Positions 39,001-51,499 of a stretch of 64,000 nt of DNA are shown here, one piece after another. Position 1 is the first letter of the stretch, and each line of letters begins with the position of its first letter. The DNA is taken from NCBI GenBank assembly GCA_036874045.1, contig CM072338.1, positions 16,514,501 through 16,578,500 on the forward strand. Reading direction: 5' to 3'. Position numbers and translations under genes: made by a program. The notes beneath the pieces are model-generated. The model was not told the origin of the DNA and searched no databases. It worked only from the letters and a program-made list of their open reading frames with translations. Source of the stretch: Cymodocea nodosa (Eukaryota > Streptophyta > Magnoliopsida > Alismatales > Cymodoceaceae).

Positions 39001-42000
39001 ATCAAAGAAAAGTAAGGCAGTACAACATGAAGTCCAGACCAAAACATGAATTATGTAAGTGAAAATAGCTTGGATCTAAATCTATGAAAAAATATGTTGG
39101 AATAGAAAAAAAGAAAAAATAGTAATAAAAATTATAGAAACGTTAGATCTATGGATCTAAACTTGAAATCTAAAGAAAAACAACGTTTATAGAAGTTTTA
39201 ACAAGTAAGCATGCCTACTAAGTTGAAGAAACAAAGAAGATCTTGTTGCAACAGGTGAGAATTCACTGTTCTGATCAACTTCTGAGGTGGCTGCTTGGAT
39301 TTCCATGACTGGAACAGGAAAGAAGAAAGAGAGTAGCAACAGCTGTTGTGCTGCAGAGATGAACTTTGACCATAGTTTACCAAAGTTCAGTCTGACTTGT
39401 GATTCCACAGCATCAAAATACATTGCTTTGTCCACACAAAATGATATAATGAAGGGGCAGATACTCAATTGAATATCATGCTGACCTCCCTCATTTTCGA
39501 CATGTGTCAGGTCACCTGCATATGTCAAAGTTTTACCCTTTGCTATCAGGCAGGTAGGAACAATAGTATTTGCTATAGGTATAGTAGCCGGTAACAAACA
39601 TGTAGTAGCAGACAAACATAAACAATGAATATGACTTCTTTTAAATAAGGATAGCTGCAACTGCAAACATGTGTATTTTCCTGCAAACTTGAACTTTTTT
39701 TCCTTTTTTGTCATCTTTTTCTTCTTTCTTTTTTCTTTTTTGAAAATAAAACAATTTTTTTTATCGTTTCTCCTTTTTTATTTTTTTTTATTCTCTCTCC
39801 ATTTTGGTTGAAACTTCTTTGCCTTCTTCTTTTCTCTGTCTTTTATTCTTCCTTTCCAACACCCATTTTATGAAACACACACCAGAGAAGACCATCTGCA
39901 TTACCTGACTGATAATCTACGCCATTACGTCAACAATAACTAGAGCATTGAAACCAACCTATGTTATTGGATTAATGGAGCAATATTGCCCAACATTTAG
40001 AACAACCTACTCTACAATATTAATAGAGCAACATTCCACAACATTATAAATAATGTGAACCATCATATCAACAGAGCAATACTGCCTAATGTTGAGAACA
40101 ATCCATATTATCTTATCAATAAAGCAACATTATCCAGTGTTGAGAACAATCTTTCCCTACATCAAGGGAGTGACATTGGTCAGTGTTGATAAGACACATG
40201 GTAAGGGTAGAGGGCATAAACAACACAGTTGGAGACCACAATAAAGGTGTATTGGTGGAGACCATTGAAAGAGGAAAACCATAATTTGACATCATTGGAA
40301 TACTTGAATGACAAAGGCTATAGCTTTGGAGGGCCTCAACAGGGGTAGTACAGGAGCAACAAACACAGTAGGTCATGGACGGTAGTGGTGGCAGTGCTGG
40401 AGGACTTGGACAGAATCATAGATTTCCTTGAAGGATAGTGGCAGGGATGGTGATGGCATTGGAGGACTTGGATAATGCAACACTGGCCTTGGAGGACCTA
40501 GACATATGGATGATGATGGCATTGGAGGACCTGGACAGGGATGACAATGGTATTGTAGGGCCTGTTGGTGGCCTATGGTGAGATTAGAAGAAGAAGGACT
40601 GGGAAAGTGACGACTCTAAAGGTCCTGGACATGGACAGTGGTGTCATTGGAGGACCTGGACGGGAGCAGTGGCAACCCTATAGGGCTTGGATAGGGATGG
40701 CAGTGGTATTGCAGGGCCTGTTGGTGGCCTCCAGTGAGATAAGAGGAGGAAGGATTGGAATGTTCATTTTGGCCATTGGAGGCTTGACAACTTCCAGTGG
40801 CAGCACCACAAGGTACTATTGGTGCCTGAAAAAAAGCCTGTTCAGGCCTGGTAGGAGGAAACAAAATTGGTGGAGAGTGACTGACAACTAGGATTATTTC
40901 TGGTCTTCCTCTCAATTTTTGTTATTTTTATCTTCTCTTTTCAAAATTTAGTCTCTCATACCGTTTATAGTCTGAAAATAAGCTATTCTTTTCATAGCAG
41001 AGAAATACACTATTCGATCTTGCTTTTAGATGATATAATGCTGTATCATTTTTGCAGTTTGCATTGCATTACTCATGGTCAACAGAGACTCGTGCAAGGC
41101 AAGCCTTAGCAAACATATCTGTGTTGCTTCGTCCAGGAGGCATTTTTATTGGAACAATACCCGATGCAAATGTTATTATAAAAAAACTTAGAGAAGGTAT
41201 CTCGTCAATATTCTTTATTTTAATGCTTTTGTTGAATCTTCATGTTGGCTGCATTTAGTGAAGATTGAATCTTTTAAGTTATTGTTTTCTGATGAACATA
41301 AAGAATATCTACTTAACTTCTATAATCAATACATGTCAATTATGCGGTACATAGCTCTTGTTTTCAGTCAATCCTACATAGTGACAATAAGACATTGATA
41401 TGTTGTAGTTTGGTTCTTGTGTCATTATTTATCATAGTATTTTCTTTTCATCCTGGAAGTTTGTTGTTGAATGTTCTTTGCATGGCTCCAGCTGAAGGAA
41501 TTAGCAGCCATGATCTCTATGTTTTTTGAAAGACTTTGTAATCTCTATGTTGATCTTGTTAGTTTGAATTTGAACATGCTTACGCTGGGCAGTATAACAA
41601 ATAGTTGGCATGTTGCTAAGCCTGCCAATGTTAATGATGTAATAATACATGGGTCCATACTATTGGAGATGACAACTAAACAGCAATAAATTTCAGTTAT
41701 TTCAACAAACACCTTTATAAAGATACTTGTGTTCTTAATATAATCCCTAATGTAGCTTAATATGAATTTTTTAAAATAACCAATTTGTAGTAAATTATCT
41801 GTTGACCTTACCATTTTATAGCCTTTTACGCCGATCAGGAATTTGTGTTACAAATCCTGACAGTTAAGTTTTTTGAAATTGTAGATTTCCTACATTATCA
41901 TTAGGAGATTAGTTGTCAATGTATTTGGGTTTTTTATGTGAAGGTGAGTGTTAAATAAGTTAATGATTATATGGATATCTATATCACTTAAGTTATTAGG

Positions 42001-45000
42001 GACTTGTATATATTCTATCCCTTGTGTTTAGTAGTAATAATCTCTCTTTTTCTCCTCATCTTAACAATAAGAGTTTCCAGTTTTTTCATTTTGGCTTATG
42101 TTGGCTTGCACGTGCTGAGTCAATAAGGGCTTGTTTATATGCAGCTGATGGATTGAAATTTGGAAACAGTGTCTATTGGATTTGCTTTGATGAAGAGCAC
42201 TCTCAAAAGGTGACATTTACCCTATTGATGATATTAAATGAATTTTTTCCCATGCTGAAATTGAATTCTTTCATTGTTTTTAATTAACTCTGTCGGAATT
42301 CCCCTTCTGTCGCAGAAATTCAAATCATCAAGGCCCTTTGGTATTAAGTACAAATTTCATTTGGAGGTAACATATGCTTAATGACTTGACTTCTTAAAAA
42401 AATGATTTGTCATTTATTCTCTCTTTTTTTGTTTCCTCAAAAGCTCTGCCAATAGGTGACCATTACGAAAAAGATTATATTGCTTAGTTTATGAAAACAT
42501 TTATGGTTGAAAATCAAGCATTATCATACATTTCAGAGATTTTTCATGAACTTATACAATTCTTCATTTCTTCAGTATAGAATTTTGTTATGTTTTTACT
42601 GTAGATGAGCCAAATTCTGATGACTCCATGTATATAATAACCCAGAGCCAACAAATAGACTATGTGATTGAGACAGCTGCATCAAGCATGCATAAACTAG
42701 GTAATATTAATGCACTTTTTGACGAGCCTAAAATCTTATGAATTCCAATCATGTGGGATATATACATATATCCCATTTGAATAGTCTGATGCAACTTGGA
42801 AACAAATGCTAAAAAGTATTGTTCATAGGATGTGAATTTTGTTGGGCTAGCTATTTAATTTTCATACTCTCAATCTTGATTTCAACTTCCATGATTCTTA
42901 TCGGCAAATGCCACTTTATACTTGTGGCTTGTGCAGTATTATTAGATAGACCCCCAAACCAAGTTATATGAAATTCATTGTTTTTCACCAATCCTTTTGG
43001 TGCTAATATGGGACACGGGAAACAAAGGTTATTGAATTGCCATAGATTAAGGATAATCACTGGAAAGAAATTTGGCAACCTCTTGGCTGTGGTCTTAATA
43101 TTGTAAATAGCTTAGAAATTATACTATTTGTGTAGAAAGATGATGCCATAGTGTCTGAATTATGTGAAATTTTTGGGGGAAGGACTGGTATGATGGCATC
43201 TGATACGAACCTTCTTTTTTGTTTTTTCTTGTCGTGTCTTGAAGCTGTGGTTTAGGTCTTTCAGCCAATCATTGTGTTTGCCGCATATTAAGTGGGAGGT
43301 TAGTCATGTTCTTTAAGGCCATGTGATGTATATCATAATTACATGCAGAAACCTACAAAATAGGTTAGGATATTTGCCATGACATCAAGTATTGCACATA
43401 AGTCATGGGTAAAAAGTCAAGAACAATATGGAGGTATGATATCCCATTGTATCTCCATACCATCTCAACCATTCATTTAAAAAAGAATGGATTAGATTTG
43501 TTGTTGGAATAGTTTAGAAAATTTGTGACATCCCCACAATTGTAGTTAACTAAAAAATTTCAATAAATTAAAAAAATGTTATCATAACCTAAATTATAAG
43601 TACAATATAACTATAAAAACAAACTTGAAAAAAGCAAAAATTAAAAGATTTTCAACGTTGTTATCTCCAGACCATACTTGATAATTTTCTTATAAGTCAA
43701 TTTAGATGTGATTATAGAAAACTGCATATGCAGTTTCATTGTTCAAACTTAATCCCAATCTACCCCTTGGTAATATTTAAATACTAAGAAAATCAAATTC
43801 TTCTTGGATGTGATAAAATAAAAGTTATACTTATAGTTCGCTTATAGTTCTCCTTGGCATTATAGTGTTTCTATATTTAGTTGTTATTATGCATTAGAGC
43901 TATTGGATATCCATCTATGCAAGACCTGTATATCTGTTTGTAATCCTTCATTAGTAATTAATTCATTTGATTTTCTCCTCTAACTTGGTATTAGAGCTCA
44001 AGCCAACCTAAGCCTAGCTGTCGGCACTTACCATTTCAAAAATTGCCACTGACAACCCTTCACCACTGCGGAGCCCACCGTCCACTCCTACCAGCAACCT
44101 ACTCATCTAGGTTCTTCTAGGCTGTGATCAGCAGCAGCATTGGTTGCCACCTTGCTGATCATTGCCATGTTTTAGACCACCAAAACCATAGATCTCTCTT
44201 GTTTGTGTGTACAGCATGTGTCTAAATTGTTGGTGCCTCTGGACCATTTGGCTGTGTATCCAGATATGTTCTGCATTGAAATCATCGTTGTTTTTACTCC
44301 TGTTGGACTGATCAGATCTGAAAATAATTGTTTTGGACTGTTTGTAGTCTTGATCAACCATGACGTTAAGAGAATCATTGGTGTAGAATCAATCTTACAG
44401 ACACATCCAAGAAATTGAATGATATGAATTACATCTTCCAAACTGTACACATCTTTTACATCATCAGCTGAGAAGACAATATCCATCTCTCAGGCTGATT
44501 ATGAGCATTTCATATGGGTTTAGGCTATTAATATCATTGCCATAGCATCACATGCTATTAGCACCTCAAATACTAGTACCTTCGTTGCTTTCAGGATAGT
44601 TTTTGGATTATAAATTTTGGTGCTTCTTCACATATGTTAGGTACTGCGGCCTTTTCATTTGATTATTTTAATTGTTTGATATTCAATCTGTTTCTATTGC
44701 CAATAGCCATTTTTGCCTAGTGTTTGGAGAAGTGTTTGTACAAGTGTCTTCCTATATAACCATAGATAGAGTCCTCTGTGTGCTTGATTTTTCATTAAAA
44801 TTGCTATCCATTGGTGCTATCACTAAACAATTATTTTGTTACTATTGTCTTTACTTTTCACTATAGTTTTTAGGATTTGTAATTAGGAAGATTAGTTAGG
44901 GTCATAAGCAAAGGTTGGGAGTGTATCTTTTAGTTCATGATGGGATATCTCATGTTCTAGCTTTTGCAACATCTACGTTCAAGCCATTGACGTTTTGGCA

Positions 45001-48000
45001 TTACCATTTGAGTCATCCTTCTCGTCATAGGTTGTAGCAAGCTTTACCCTAGATTTAGTATTTCCTTTTGATTGTGAGTCATATTAGTTAGATAAGCACC
45101 ATTGTGCTGCCTTTCATCATTTATATTGTGAGTTTAGGGTTTGAGAGTTTAAACTTACCTTAGATTTTAGTATTTTCTTTTGATTGTGAGTCATATTAGT
45201 TGGATAAGTATCATCATGTTGCCTTTTATCATTTACATTTAACTTCAAGTCAAAATTTGTTTAAGTTTATTCATTAAGATGTTTAAGGTCTTGCTAATAT
45301 AATGTTGGTGTCTGAAAATTGATATTTTATTATATTCATTGATAACAATTCATTTGTTGAAAGATGGTTGTGACATTTTAATTGTACTCAACTTTTTTTT
45401 AATGAAATAATAAATCATTTTCAAAGTATTTTTACATTGATAATGCACTATATTTTGTTCAAGAAAGTATTTAGTTATACTATTCTTTTTTTGGAGTAAT
45501 ACATTAGACTAGATATGCTTACACACATCTTAGGAAAATAGTGTGTCTGGGTAAAAGCATTACCACATACTTGATATTGCACATACCATTTTGCTTCAGA
45601 TGAAAATCCCAAAATATTTGTGGCTTGATATTGTTTTTGCCTGTTTTATATCTGATAAATAGGATGCCTTCCATTCCTTGTTGGTGAAATTCTCTTAAAG
45701 CATTTTTGTCATGACACAAATCTATTCTCTCTTTCCTTGAAAGTTTATTTCAGTGTGTGGTTTTTGTACAAGATCTAACTCTTAATTTTGAAAAAATGTC
45801 TACTAGATCTATTAAGCGTTGTCTTTATTGGATTTTTTTTTATACAAGGATATCGATGTTTTTATTCCTTTACTAAGTGTTATTTAGTGTTTGCAGATGT
45901 TACTTTTTTGAGTCACAATCATGTTATCAATTAGTTGATGGTCTTGTTGAGATTTTGCATCACATCTAGTTGTGTTGCCAAAGACACGTAAGGATGACTT
46001 AATCAATGCAAAACAAGAGAATCCACATCCATTGTAGGTATATCACATGTGTTAGACAGCACAACTCCTACAGTTGAGCATTCCTGAACCATGGTTGCAA
46101 ATCCACCTAAGCCTCCATTGCTAAGAGATTCTACTTCTCATTTTATTTCTTATCTTGCATTGCCTTTTCGTAGTTTTACACTCTCCATTTTGTTAAAGAC
46201 TATTTCCAGAAACTACCAAGAGGTAGTGACTGTAGCACATTGGGAGGTAACAATGGATGAAGAAATGTTTGCATTGATATGTTGTGGCATGTCAAACTTG
46301 GTAATCCAACTTGTAGGAGCCAATGTAGTCATCTGTAGATTGGTATTTACTTTGCAATGTAAACTAGGTGGTACAATGGATAAGTACAAAGTTTGAGCGA
46401 TAGCACATGGATTTAATGGTCTTGACTATGTTAAGATATTCTCCCTTGTTACCATGTTGAATTCTATATGAGTTATTTTATCCATTACTATATATTAGAG
46501 TTGGATAGTGTATGAACTTGTAAAAAAAAAATTTATATGGTAGTCTGAATAAGTAGGTGTTAATGGAGTGACCTCCTGAATACATTGCACAAGGAGAGAA
46601 TTGGATATGTTGGTTGCAAAAGGCTGTTTGTGACCTTAACACAATACACAAACCTAGTTTGAAAAGATCAACAAAGTTGTTACAAGTGACTTTCAAAGAT
46701 GTGTAGTAGATCATTTTGTGTTCTATAGATGGTTTGTAGTAGGTTCAGCAAGCATTATAGAAACCAAGGGATATTGTAGGACACACTTTATCACTAAAGA
46801 TATGGGCTGATCACTTATTTCTTGGGTATCGGGTTGGTTATTTTAGAGGAAGCATGTCATTGTCCTAGAGGAGGTATACTTTTGTTTGTTATAGAAGATT
46901 GATTTCTTGGATTGTAAGTATGAGAACACACTTATGGAGTAGAGTCTACAGTTCTAAAGCGATAGTACAAGTTTGCTGAAGGATTTAGGTGGATACATAA
47001 GATTGATAGGCAATTTAATCTACTTGACAATTATTTTACTAGATATTGCATATGTAGTCAGTATGCTTTTTTAGTTTATGCATAAGTACAGACAAGTCCA
47101 TTAGAATAAAACTTTATGAGTGCTTGCCTATTGTCCTAGGGAAAGGCTTTATCTGCAAGAAAAATGACCTAAGTGTTGAGGCATTCCCAAATTCAAGATA
47201 TGCATATGTTATAGGGAATTTAGTGACATGGAAAAGTAAGAAGTAAAATATTGTCTTGAGGTCTAATGTAGAAGTAGAATATAAAACTGTGGCATAAATC
47301 TTTTGCCTAACTAAACTCGATTTTATTGTGGAGACGTCAACGACAATACATTGTGACAATTAGGCAAATATATTCATTGTAAATAATCCCACATTTAACA
47401 CTTGGAGAAATTGAGGTTGACTTGCACCACATTTGGGATTTGGTGTAGTATTATTTCCACATTGTACACTTAGTCCTAAGAGCAATTAGTCAACATCTTT
47501 GTCTTAGGTTTGAGTGTTAATATTTGATAGTCTTTGTAGCATGTTAAGAATGATTAATATATATGTTCTAGCTTGAAAGGGAATGTCGAGTATTTTTATT
47601 TTTAATTGTTATTGTGCATGTTAGGATTATTATATATCCATTTATCCAAACGCTACATATATTTTGGTGTAATCCTAGTAATTAATCCCATTTGATTTTC
47701 TTCTCAAATTCATGGGATTTCAAACCAAATCATAAATAACTTTCATAGGAGAGGAAGGTTTGAAAACTTTATTTTGGCACTTGGAATTTATGTCCTTTCC
47801 TATAAGCTATTTAGTTGTCATGATTTAGCCGTAGAACTGGTAAAATTGTTCTATGCATCTCACTGTTACAGGATGCTGTCGACTGTCCCGAGTGGATTGT
47901 TCCATTTAATGTTTTCAAATCATTAGCAGAAGAGGTACGCCATTCTCTAATTTCCTTTCACCATGACAAGATGTCTTAGTATGGCAATCAGTATGAAATT

Positions 48001-48667
48001 TATTTAGCTTTTCATTTAAGCATTGGAGTTGGGAAATTTGTAATGATACTAAAAATGTGTTGGTTTTCCCCATTCTTCTGCTAACTCTTGTTTTTGCTTC
48101 TTTGCCCCTTAGTATGATTTGGAGCTTGTTTTTGTGAAGAATTCTCACGAATTTGTTGACGAATTCTTGAGGAAGCCAGAATATGTTGAGCTTATGCGCA
48201 GACTTGGTGCATTGGGTGATGGGAATCAAGATCACAGTAAGCTATATCCCCACTAAATTAAAATCAATATTACACTTGAGGATCTATGTCCCCTTTCTTT
48301 CCATTTACTTTCTTTAGCATAGGGTCCACACCTGCATTTGGATCTCATATATGATCAGCACATGTTCTGTTACCCAAATAAAATACAGGCACATTATCTC
48401 CAGATGAATGGGAAGCTGCGTATCTGTATTTAGCATTTGTCTTACGAAAGGTAGCTTGATAGTTAAATAACTGATTTCACTGCTTCTGATAAATCCAGTC
48501 AATCTTTTTTTTTACTCTATCTGATGCCACTCTGATAAACCAGTGCCCCTATTATGTTTTCGTTTCAGCGAGGCCAATCAGATTCGAATCAGAGAAGTAA
48601 CCGCGCTAACAAGGGGCATATGCCGATCTCTAAGAATGATATAATGTACATAGGTAGCAGTCACTAG
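30052..48667 (+). CDS. mRNA cap guanine-N7 methyltransferase
   Basis: The enzyme methylates N7 of the cap guanosine of nuclear pre-mRNA using AdoMet, which permits eIF4E and cap-binding-complex recognition. The 13 exons are 30052-30127, 30254-30393, 33148-33216, 33433-33504, 34139-34240, 34884-34940, 41058-41196, 42145-42209, 42316-42366, 47872-47934, 48113-48236, 48389-48450 and 48569-48667, or 1,119 bases (372 residues plus stop). All use GT-AG and keep frame. The AdoMet site reads VLDLACGKGGDLIKW, followed by GYYVGVDIAEGS. FDICSCQFALHYSW and LRPGGIFIGTIPDANVI are cap-methyltransferase motifs, and WEAAYLYLAFVLRKRG closes the domain. It matches the plant CMT1 group in order and length (Arabidopsis about 370). 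Intron 6 (6.1 kb) and intron 9 (5.5 kb) hold copia elements, yet the coding sequence looks intact. Confidence 0.96.
31330..31815. repeat. Direct repeats in cap-methyltransferase intron 2
   Basis: A unit of about 134 bases occurs twice (31,556-31,689 and 31,690-31,815). Each starts AAACATGATA, continues ATATGTAACAAT, and has TAGTAATTG further on. Just upstream, CATGATTCATGGATATT occurs twice about 130 bases apart (31,327 and 31,467). The origin is unknown. Confidence 0.5.
35532..35686 (+). repeat. 5' LTR of the copia fossil in intron 6
   Basis: It is nearly the same as 38405-38559. It is flanked outside by GATGA and inside by the tRNA-Met-type primer site at 35687-35698. Confidence 0.85.
38405..38559 (+). 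repeat. 3' LTR of the copia fossil in intron 6
   Basis: It is nearly the same as 35532-35686. It is preceded by the polypurine tract and followed by GATGA. Confidence 0.85.
39187..39714 (-). other. Unassigned 175-codon open frame inside intron 6
   Basis: This is the longest open frame in the window outside recognised genes and elements. The predicted peptide is rich in Ser, Leu and Phe, begins MTKKEKKFKFAGKY, and has no domain I recognise. It lies just downstream of the copia fossil and upstream of minisatellite blocks, antisense to the cap methyltransferase. It may be chance or a piece of a non-coding repeat. No function is proposed. Confidence 0.2.
39940..40185. repeat. Minisatellite A in intron 6 (unit about 57-60 bases)
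   Basis: The pattern GAGCAAYATTGCC/CAACATT, then GAACAAYC, then a TATTAATAGAGCAA-like half recurs about four times with divergence. Examples are AATGGAGCAATATTGCC, AATAGAGCAACATTCC, AACAGAGCAATACTGCC and AATAAAGCAACATTATCC. Confidence 0.6.
40375..40775. repeat. Minisatellite B in intron 6, GC-richer
   Basis: Repeats of GGCATTGGAGGACCTGGACA and close variants occur several times. A larger duplication of about 140 bases, beginning GTATTGTAGGGCCTGTTGGT and GTATTGCAGGGCCTGTTGGT, contains GTGAGATTAGAAGAAGAAGG and GTGAGATAAGAGGAGGAAGG. It is notably richer in GC than the surrounding intron. Confidence 0.6.
43866..47710 (+). mobile_element. Second Ty1/copia fossil, in intron 9
   Basis: Diverged direct repeats of about 120-127 bases (43866-43985 and 47584-47710) share GTTATTRTGCAT and GTAATCCT, and an AATTAAT(C)-to-TTTGATTTTC stretch. 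TGGTATTAGAGC (43986-43997) is the primer site, and GCTTGAAAGGGAA precedes the 3' repeat. Weak copia-type gag, integrase and reverse-transcriptase text lies between, including HWEVTMDEEMFALI at about 46,230. The interior is heavily broken and the repeats are strongly diverged, so it is older than the intron 6 element. No matching target duplication was found. It is sense to the host gene. Confidence 0.72.
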
Positions 48668-49448
48668 AGTTTTCTTTTTTCCACTCGTAAGTTGATAGGT
48701 GCAGGAATAATGCCTACATTCGCTTCAACCATGAACTTCAAGATGACAGAATACATGAGAGCATCCGAAGTCACCAGTAATTTACTAGCGGCGACTGCTA
48801 TAACAAGTTACTGATTTTTTTTTCTTTTGAGAGGAGGGCTGTTTTTTTAGAATTAAAAGCATCAAATACCATGTAAGCACCGTCCCAGCCTTTCTAGCCT
48901 GGCAAAATTAAAAAGCATTCACTCCATCGTCCAGACGCTTCTGTGTTCTGGAAATATTTGTTAATTTCGCTGCCGAATACCATTTGCCGATCACCTTCGG
49001 CTTTATTTTATATGGTTGTTTTGAAATTGTTGAGATGTAGGTCTCAATCCTGATTAAGTGATATAAAACATCTAGCTGCATAATTAAAACGTGACGAGTA
49101 TTATATCGTTGGACTCTATTTTTGCACATTTCAGAAAATGTACGCTGGCGTTGTCTTTGTTTAGATTGAAACGTTACCAAACCGTGGGTTGTACGCATAT
49201 GCTACTTCCATTTTGTTCAAATGCCGAAAGTTTCCTGCTGCTGGTATTTCATGTAGGCAATCGTATATTTTTTTATATTGAGCTTGTGAAATCAATTGGG
49301 AAAACCACTGAAGTGGCATTACCACCTTTAAAATCTTCTAACTCCATTCTCTAACCAGACATCCATTTTTGTAGAATCGTGCCCTTGAAGGCTAACTACC
49401 CCATTTTTGCCTTGGATGGCCTTCAACCAGCGACAAGGAAAACAATTT
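48668..49448. other. 3' flank of the cap methyltransferase gene
   Basis: This is presumed 3' UTR and spacer. No coding region, repeat or RNA gene was recognised. Confidence 0.4.
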
Positions 49449-50831
49449 TGTTAGATTCTGAGTCATTAGGTGTTTATAAAAGGACATTTAGATTTTGATA
49501 ATATAAAGATCAATGTAAGGTTTTGAATTGCATTTATCAGGTTTAGTCAGTATAGTAAAAAGATCAGAAGACAGACAAATCGAAGCAGCAAGTAGGTTGC
49601 ATTAAATTTCAGAATGTGTTGCTACAAAAAATCGGACAGTTATGAAAGGATTGAATGATCGAATAGTTAAAGAGTTAATTATCTAGAAGTTTAAAGAACT
49701 TTTCGGAGAGTTACAGGTATAACTATTCGAAAGTTAAGTCATCTTATTACGCACGTGTAGAATTTCAAACAGAAGTTCATATAAGATTTTGGAGAGTTAG
49801 AAAGATAACTATCTAAACATTCAAGAGAGTTTTGGTGAGTTACAGTTTAACTATCCGAAACTTAAGTCATTGAATTTTCTACATGCAGAATTCTAGAGAG
49901 AAGTTTAAATAAGTTTTCAGAGAGTTAGAAAGATAACTATCTGAAATCTTGAAGTGTTTCGGTGAGTTACAGGGATAACCATTCGAAACTTAAGTCAGTT
50001 TTTTATGCACGTGTTGAATTAAAGCAATCAAAAAGTTAACGTAAGGTTACTATAGCCAGCTATCTAATAGTTAAATAACTGTTCGGTAAATTACAGTTAT
50101 AAGTATTCGATTGAATGATAGCTCGCAGTATATATTCTGGAATCCCACATGGTAGAAAGGTTTAAGTGATCTTTCGGTGAGTTATAGATATTCTTCAGAG
50201 AGTTACACAACTAACTATTCGAAAGGTTAAGAAAATCGGAAGGATATCTTGAAATAACTTTTTGAATAGTAACTTACCATATTTGGGACTGAAGTCTAAT
50301 CAAGTACAGTAGAATACATCTGTTGGAAGAAAATATGATCGTTACACATGTTTGGTATATATACAAGATACAGACAACAGATTTAGATAGCTTTTTCTTA
50401 TATACATACTTACACCAAGCTCAACAGAAGAAAAGCTTTAGAAATCAAATCATCTTCAACGTTTACAAACTAAATTTCAGAAGCTCATCACGCACTCAAC
50501 TCTATTGCTCATAAGCTAGTGTTTACTGAAGTACACGGATCAAAACTTCAAAGAAAGGATTGATTGAAGCTTCGACAATGAAGCTCAAGTGAATGGTTGG
50601 TTGGTTCTTGCTTAAACCTTAAAGCTAGTGATTGTAAGTTTGCAAGAGTTTAGTGAAGCCCAAGTATTCTTTAAGGGTGGACTAGCCGTTAGCAGTGAAA
50701 CACCTAAAAAATCTCTGTGTGAATTCTTTTATCTTGTGCTTGTTATCTCTTTACATTAAACTACTTCTAAAAGGTTAAGAAACGAGTTATTACCATTCAA
50801 CTCCCTCATCTAGTAAGCATTAAGGTCCTAA
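49449..50831 (+). mobile_element. Solo-LTR-like block with internal tandem motif
   Basis: The block begins TGTTAGATTCTG and ends GGTCCTAACA, inverted TGTTA/TAACA ends typical of LTRs, at a length (about 1.4 kb) seen in large copia-type LTRs. The 3' part has AAAATCTCTGTGTGAATTC and CAACTCCCTCATCTAG, common in such LTRs near the R/U5 end. No primer site or polyprotein follows. The flanks AATTT and GTTCG do not match, so it may be a truncated remnant and not a clean solo LTR. Confidence 0.5.
49700..50110. repeat. Tandem repeat of about 125 bases inside the solo-LTR-like block
   Basis: The phrase GAGTTACAG, then TATAACTATTCGAAA-like sequence, then TTAAGTCA recurs at about 49,711, 49,836 and 49,962, with a weaker copy near 50,090. 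Between them a GAGAGTTAGAAAGATAACTA phrase recurs. Confidence 0.6.
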
Positions 50832-50929
50832 CAGTTCGTGTAAAGGTTGAGAAAATAAATTCCCAACCTAAAAGGTTGGAATTCATTTTTCAAAAGATTG
50901 CTTGATGCTCACCCTCGCCTGTTGAAGTA

Positions 50930-51490
50930 TATATTGTTAATATTTTTTATTTAATTAATTATTTTAATATTATTTTATTAAAAATAAAATATTAATTATT
51001 TTATTATTATTAATATTATTTAATTTTATAATATTAAAATCATAAATATTATTTACTTTAATTATTATTATTATTTTATTTATTATATTATATTATTTAA
51101 TATATAATATCAAATTTTCAAAAACTATATAATTTCCTAACTTTCTATGGTTAACACAAACAAAGTCTTAAAAGTCATTTATGGCTAATAGAATGTTCAG
51201 AATTATATTTTTTTATAATCAAAGTATTTCAATAATTATTTATTATTTACTTTCATTTATTCACTTCATAATAATTATATTTTTTTAAAATTTATTTATT
51301 ATTACATTACGAGAAATATAGAATTTATAATTAAACTTTTGTTGTTTTAAACATGTATTATAACTAAAAAGTTATCAATTTTTGTAATTTTTGATTTATT
51401 TTATATAATGATATACTTAATTAATTAATAAATGATATATAAACATTTAATTTAATAATATGTTCATTTATTAATGTAATTAATTTATTT
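50930..51490. repeat. Extremely AT-rich low-complexity tract
   Basis: This block of about 560 bases is almost wholly A and T, with TTATTATT and TTTAATTAAT runs. It begins right after the end of the solo-LTR-like block and holds no gene. Confidence 0.7.
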
Positions 51491-51499
51491 CTTGATTAA

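Noticed and set aside
41493-41530. A possible extra cap-methyltransferase exon after CCAG, starting CTGAAGGAATT
   Set aside because: It resembles the AEGL text of some orthologues, but it meets a stop soon and has no usable donor. Exon 8 at 42145 joins cleanly.
42605-42702. An exon-like stretch between cap-methyltransferase exons 9 and 10
   Set aside because: It has AG and GT at its edges, but the phase required by exon 9 puts a stop inside, and the neighbouring exons already join in frame.
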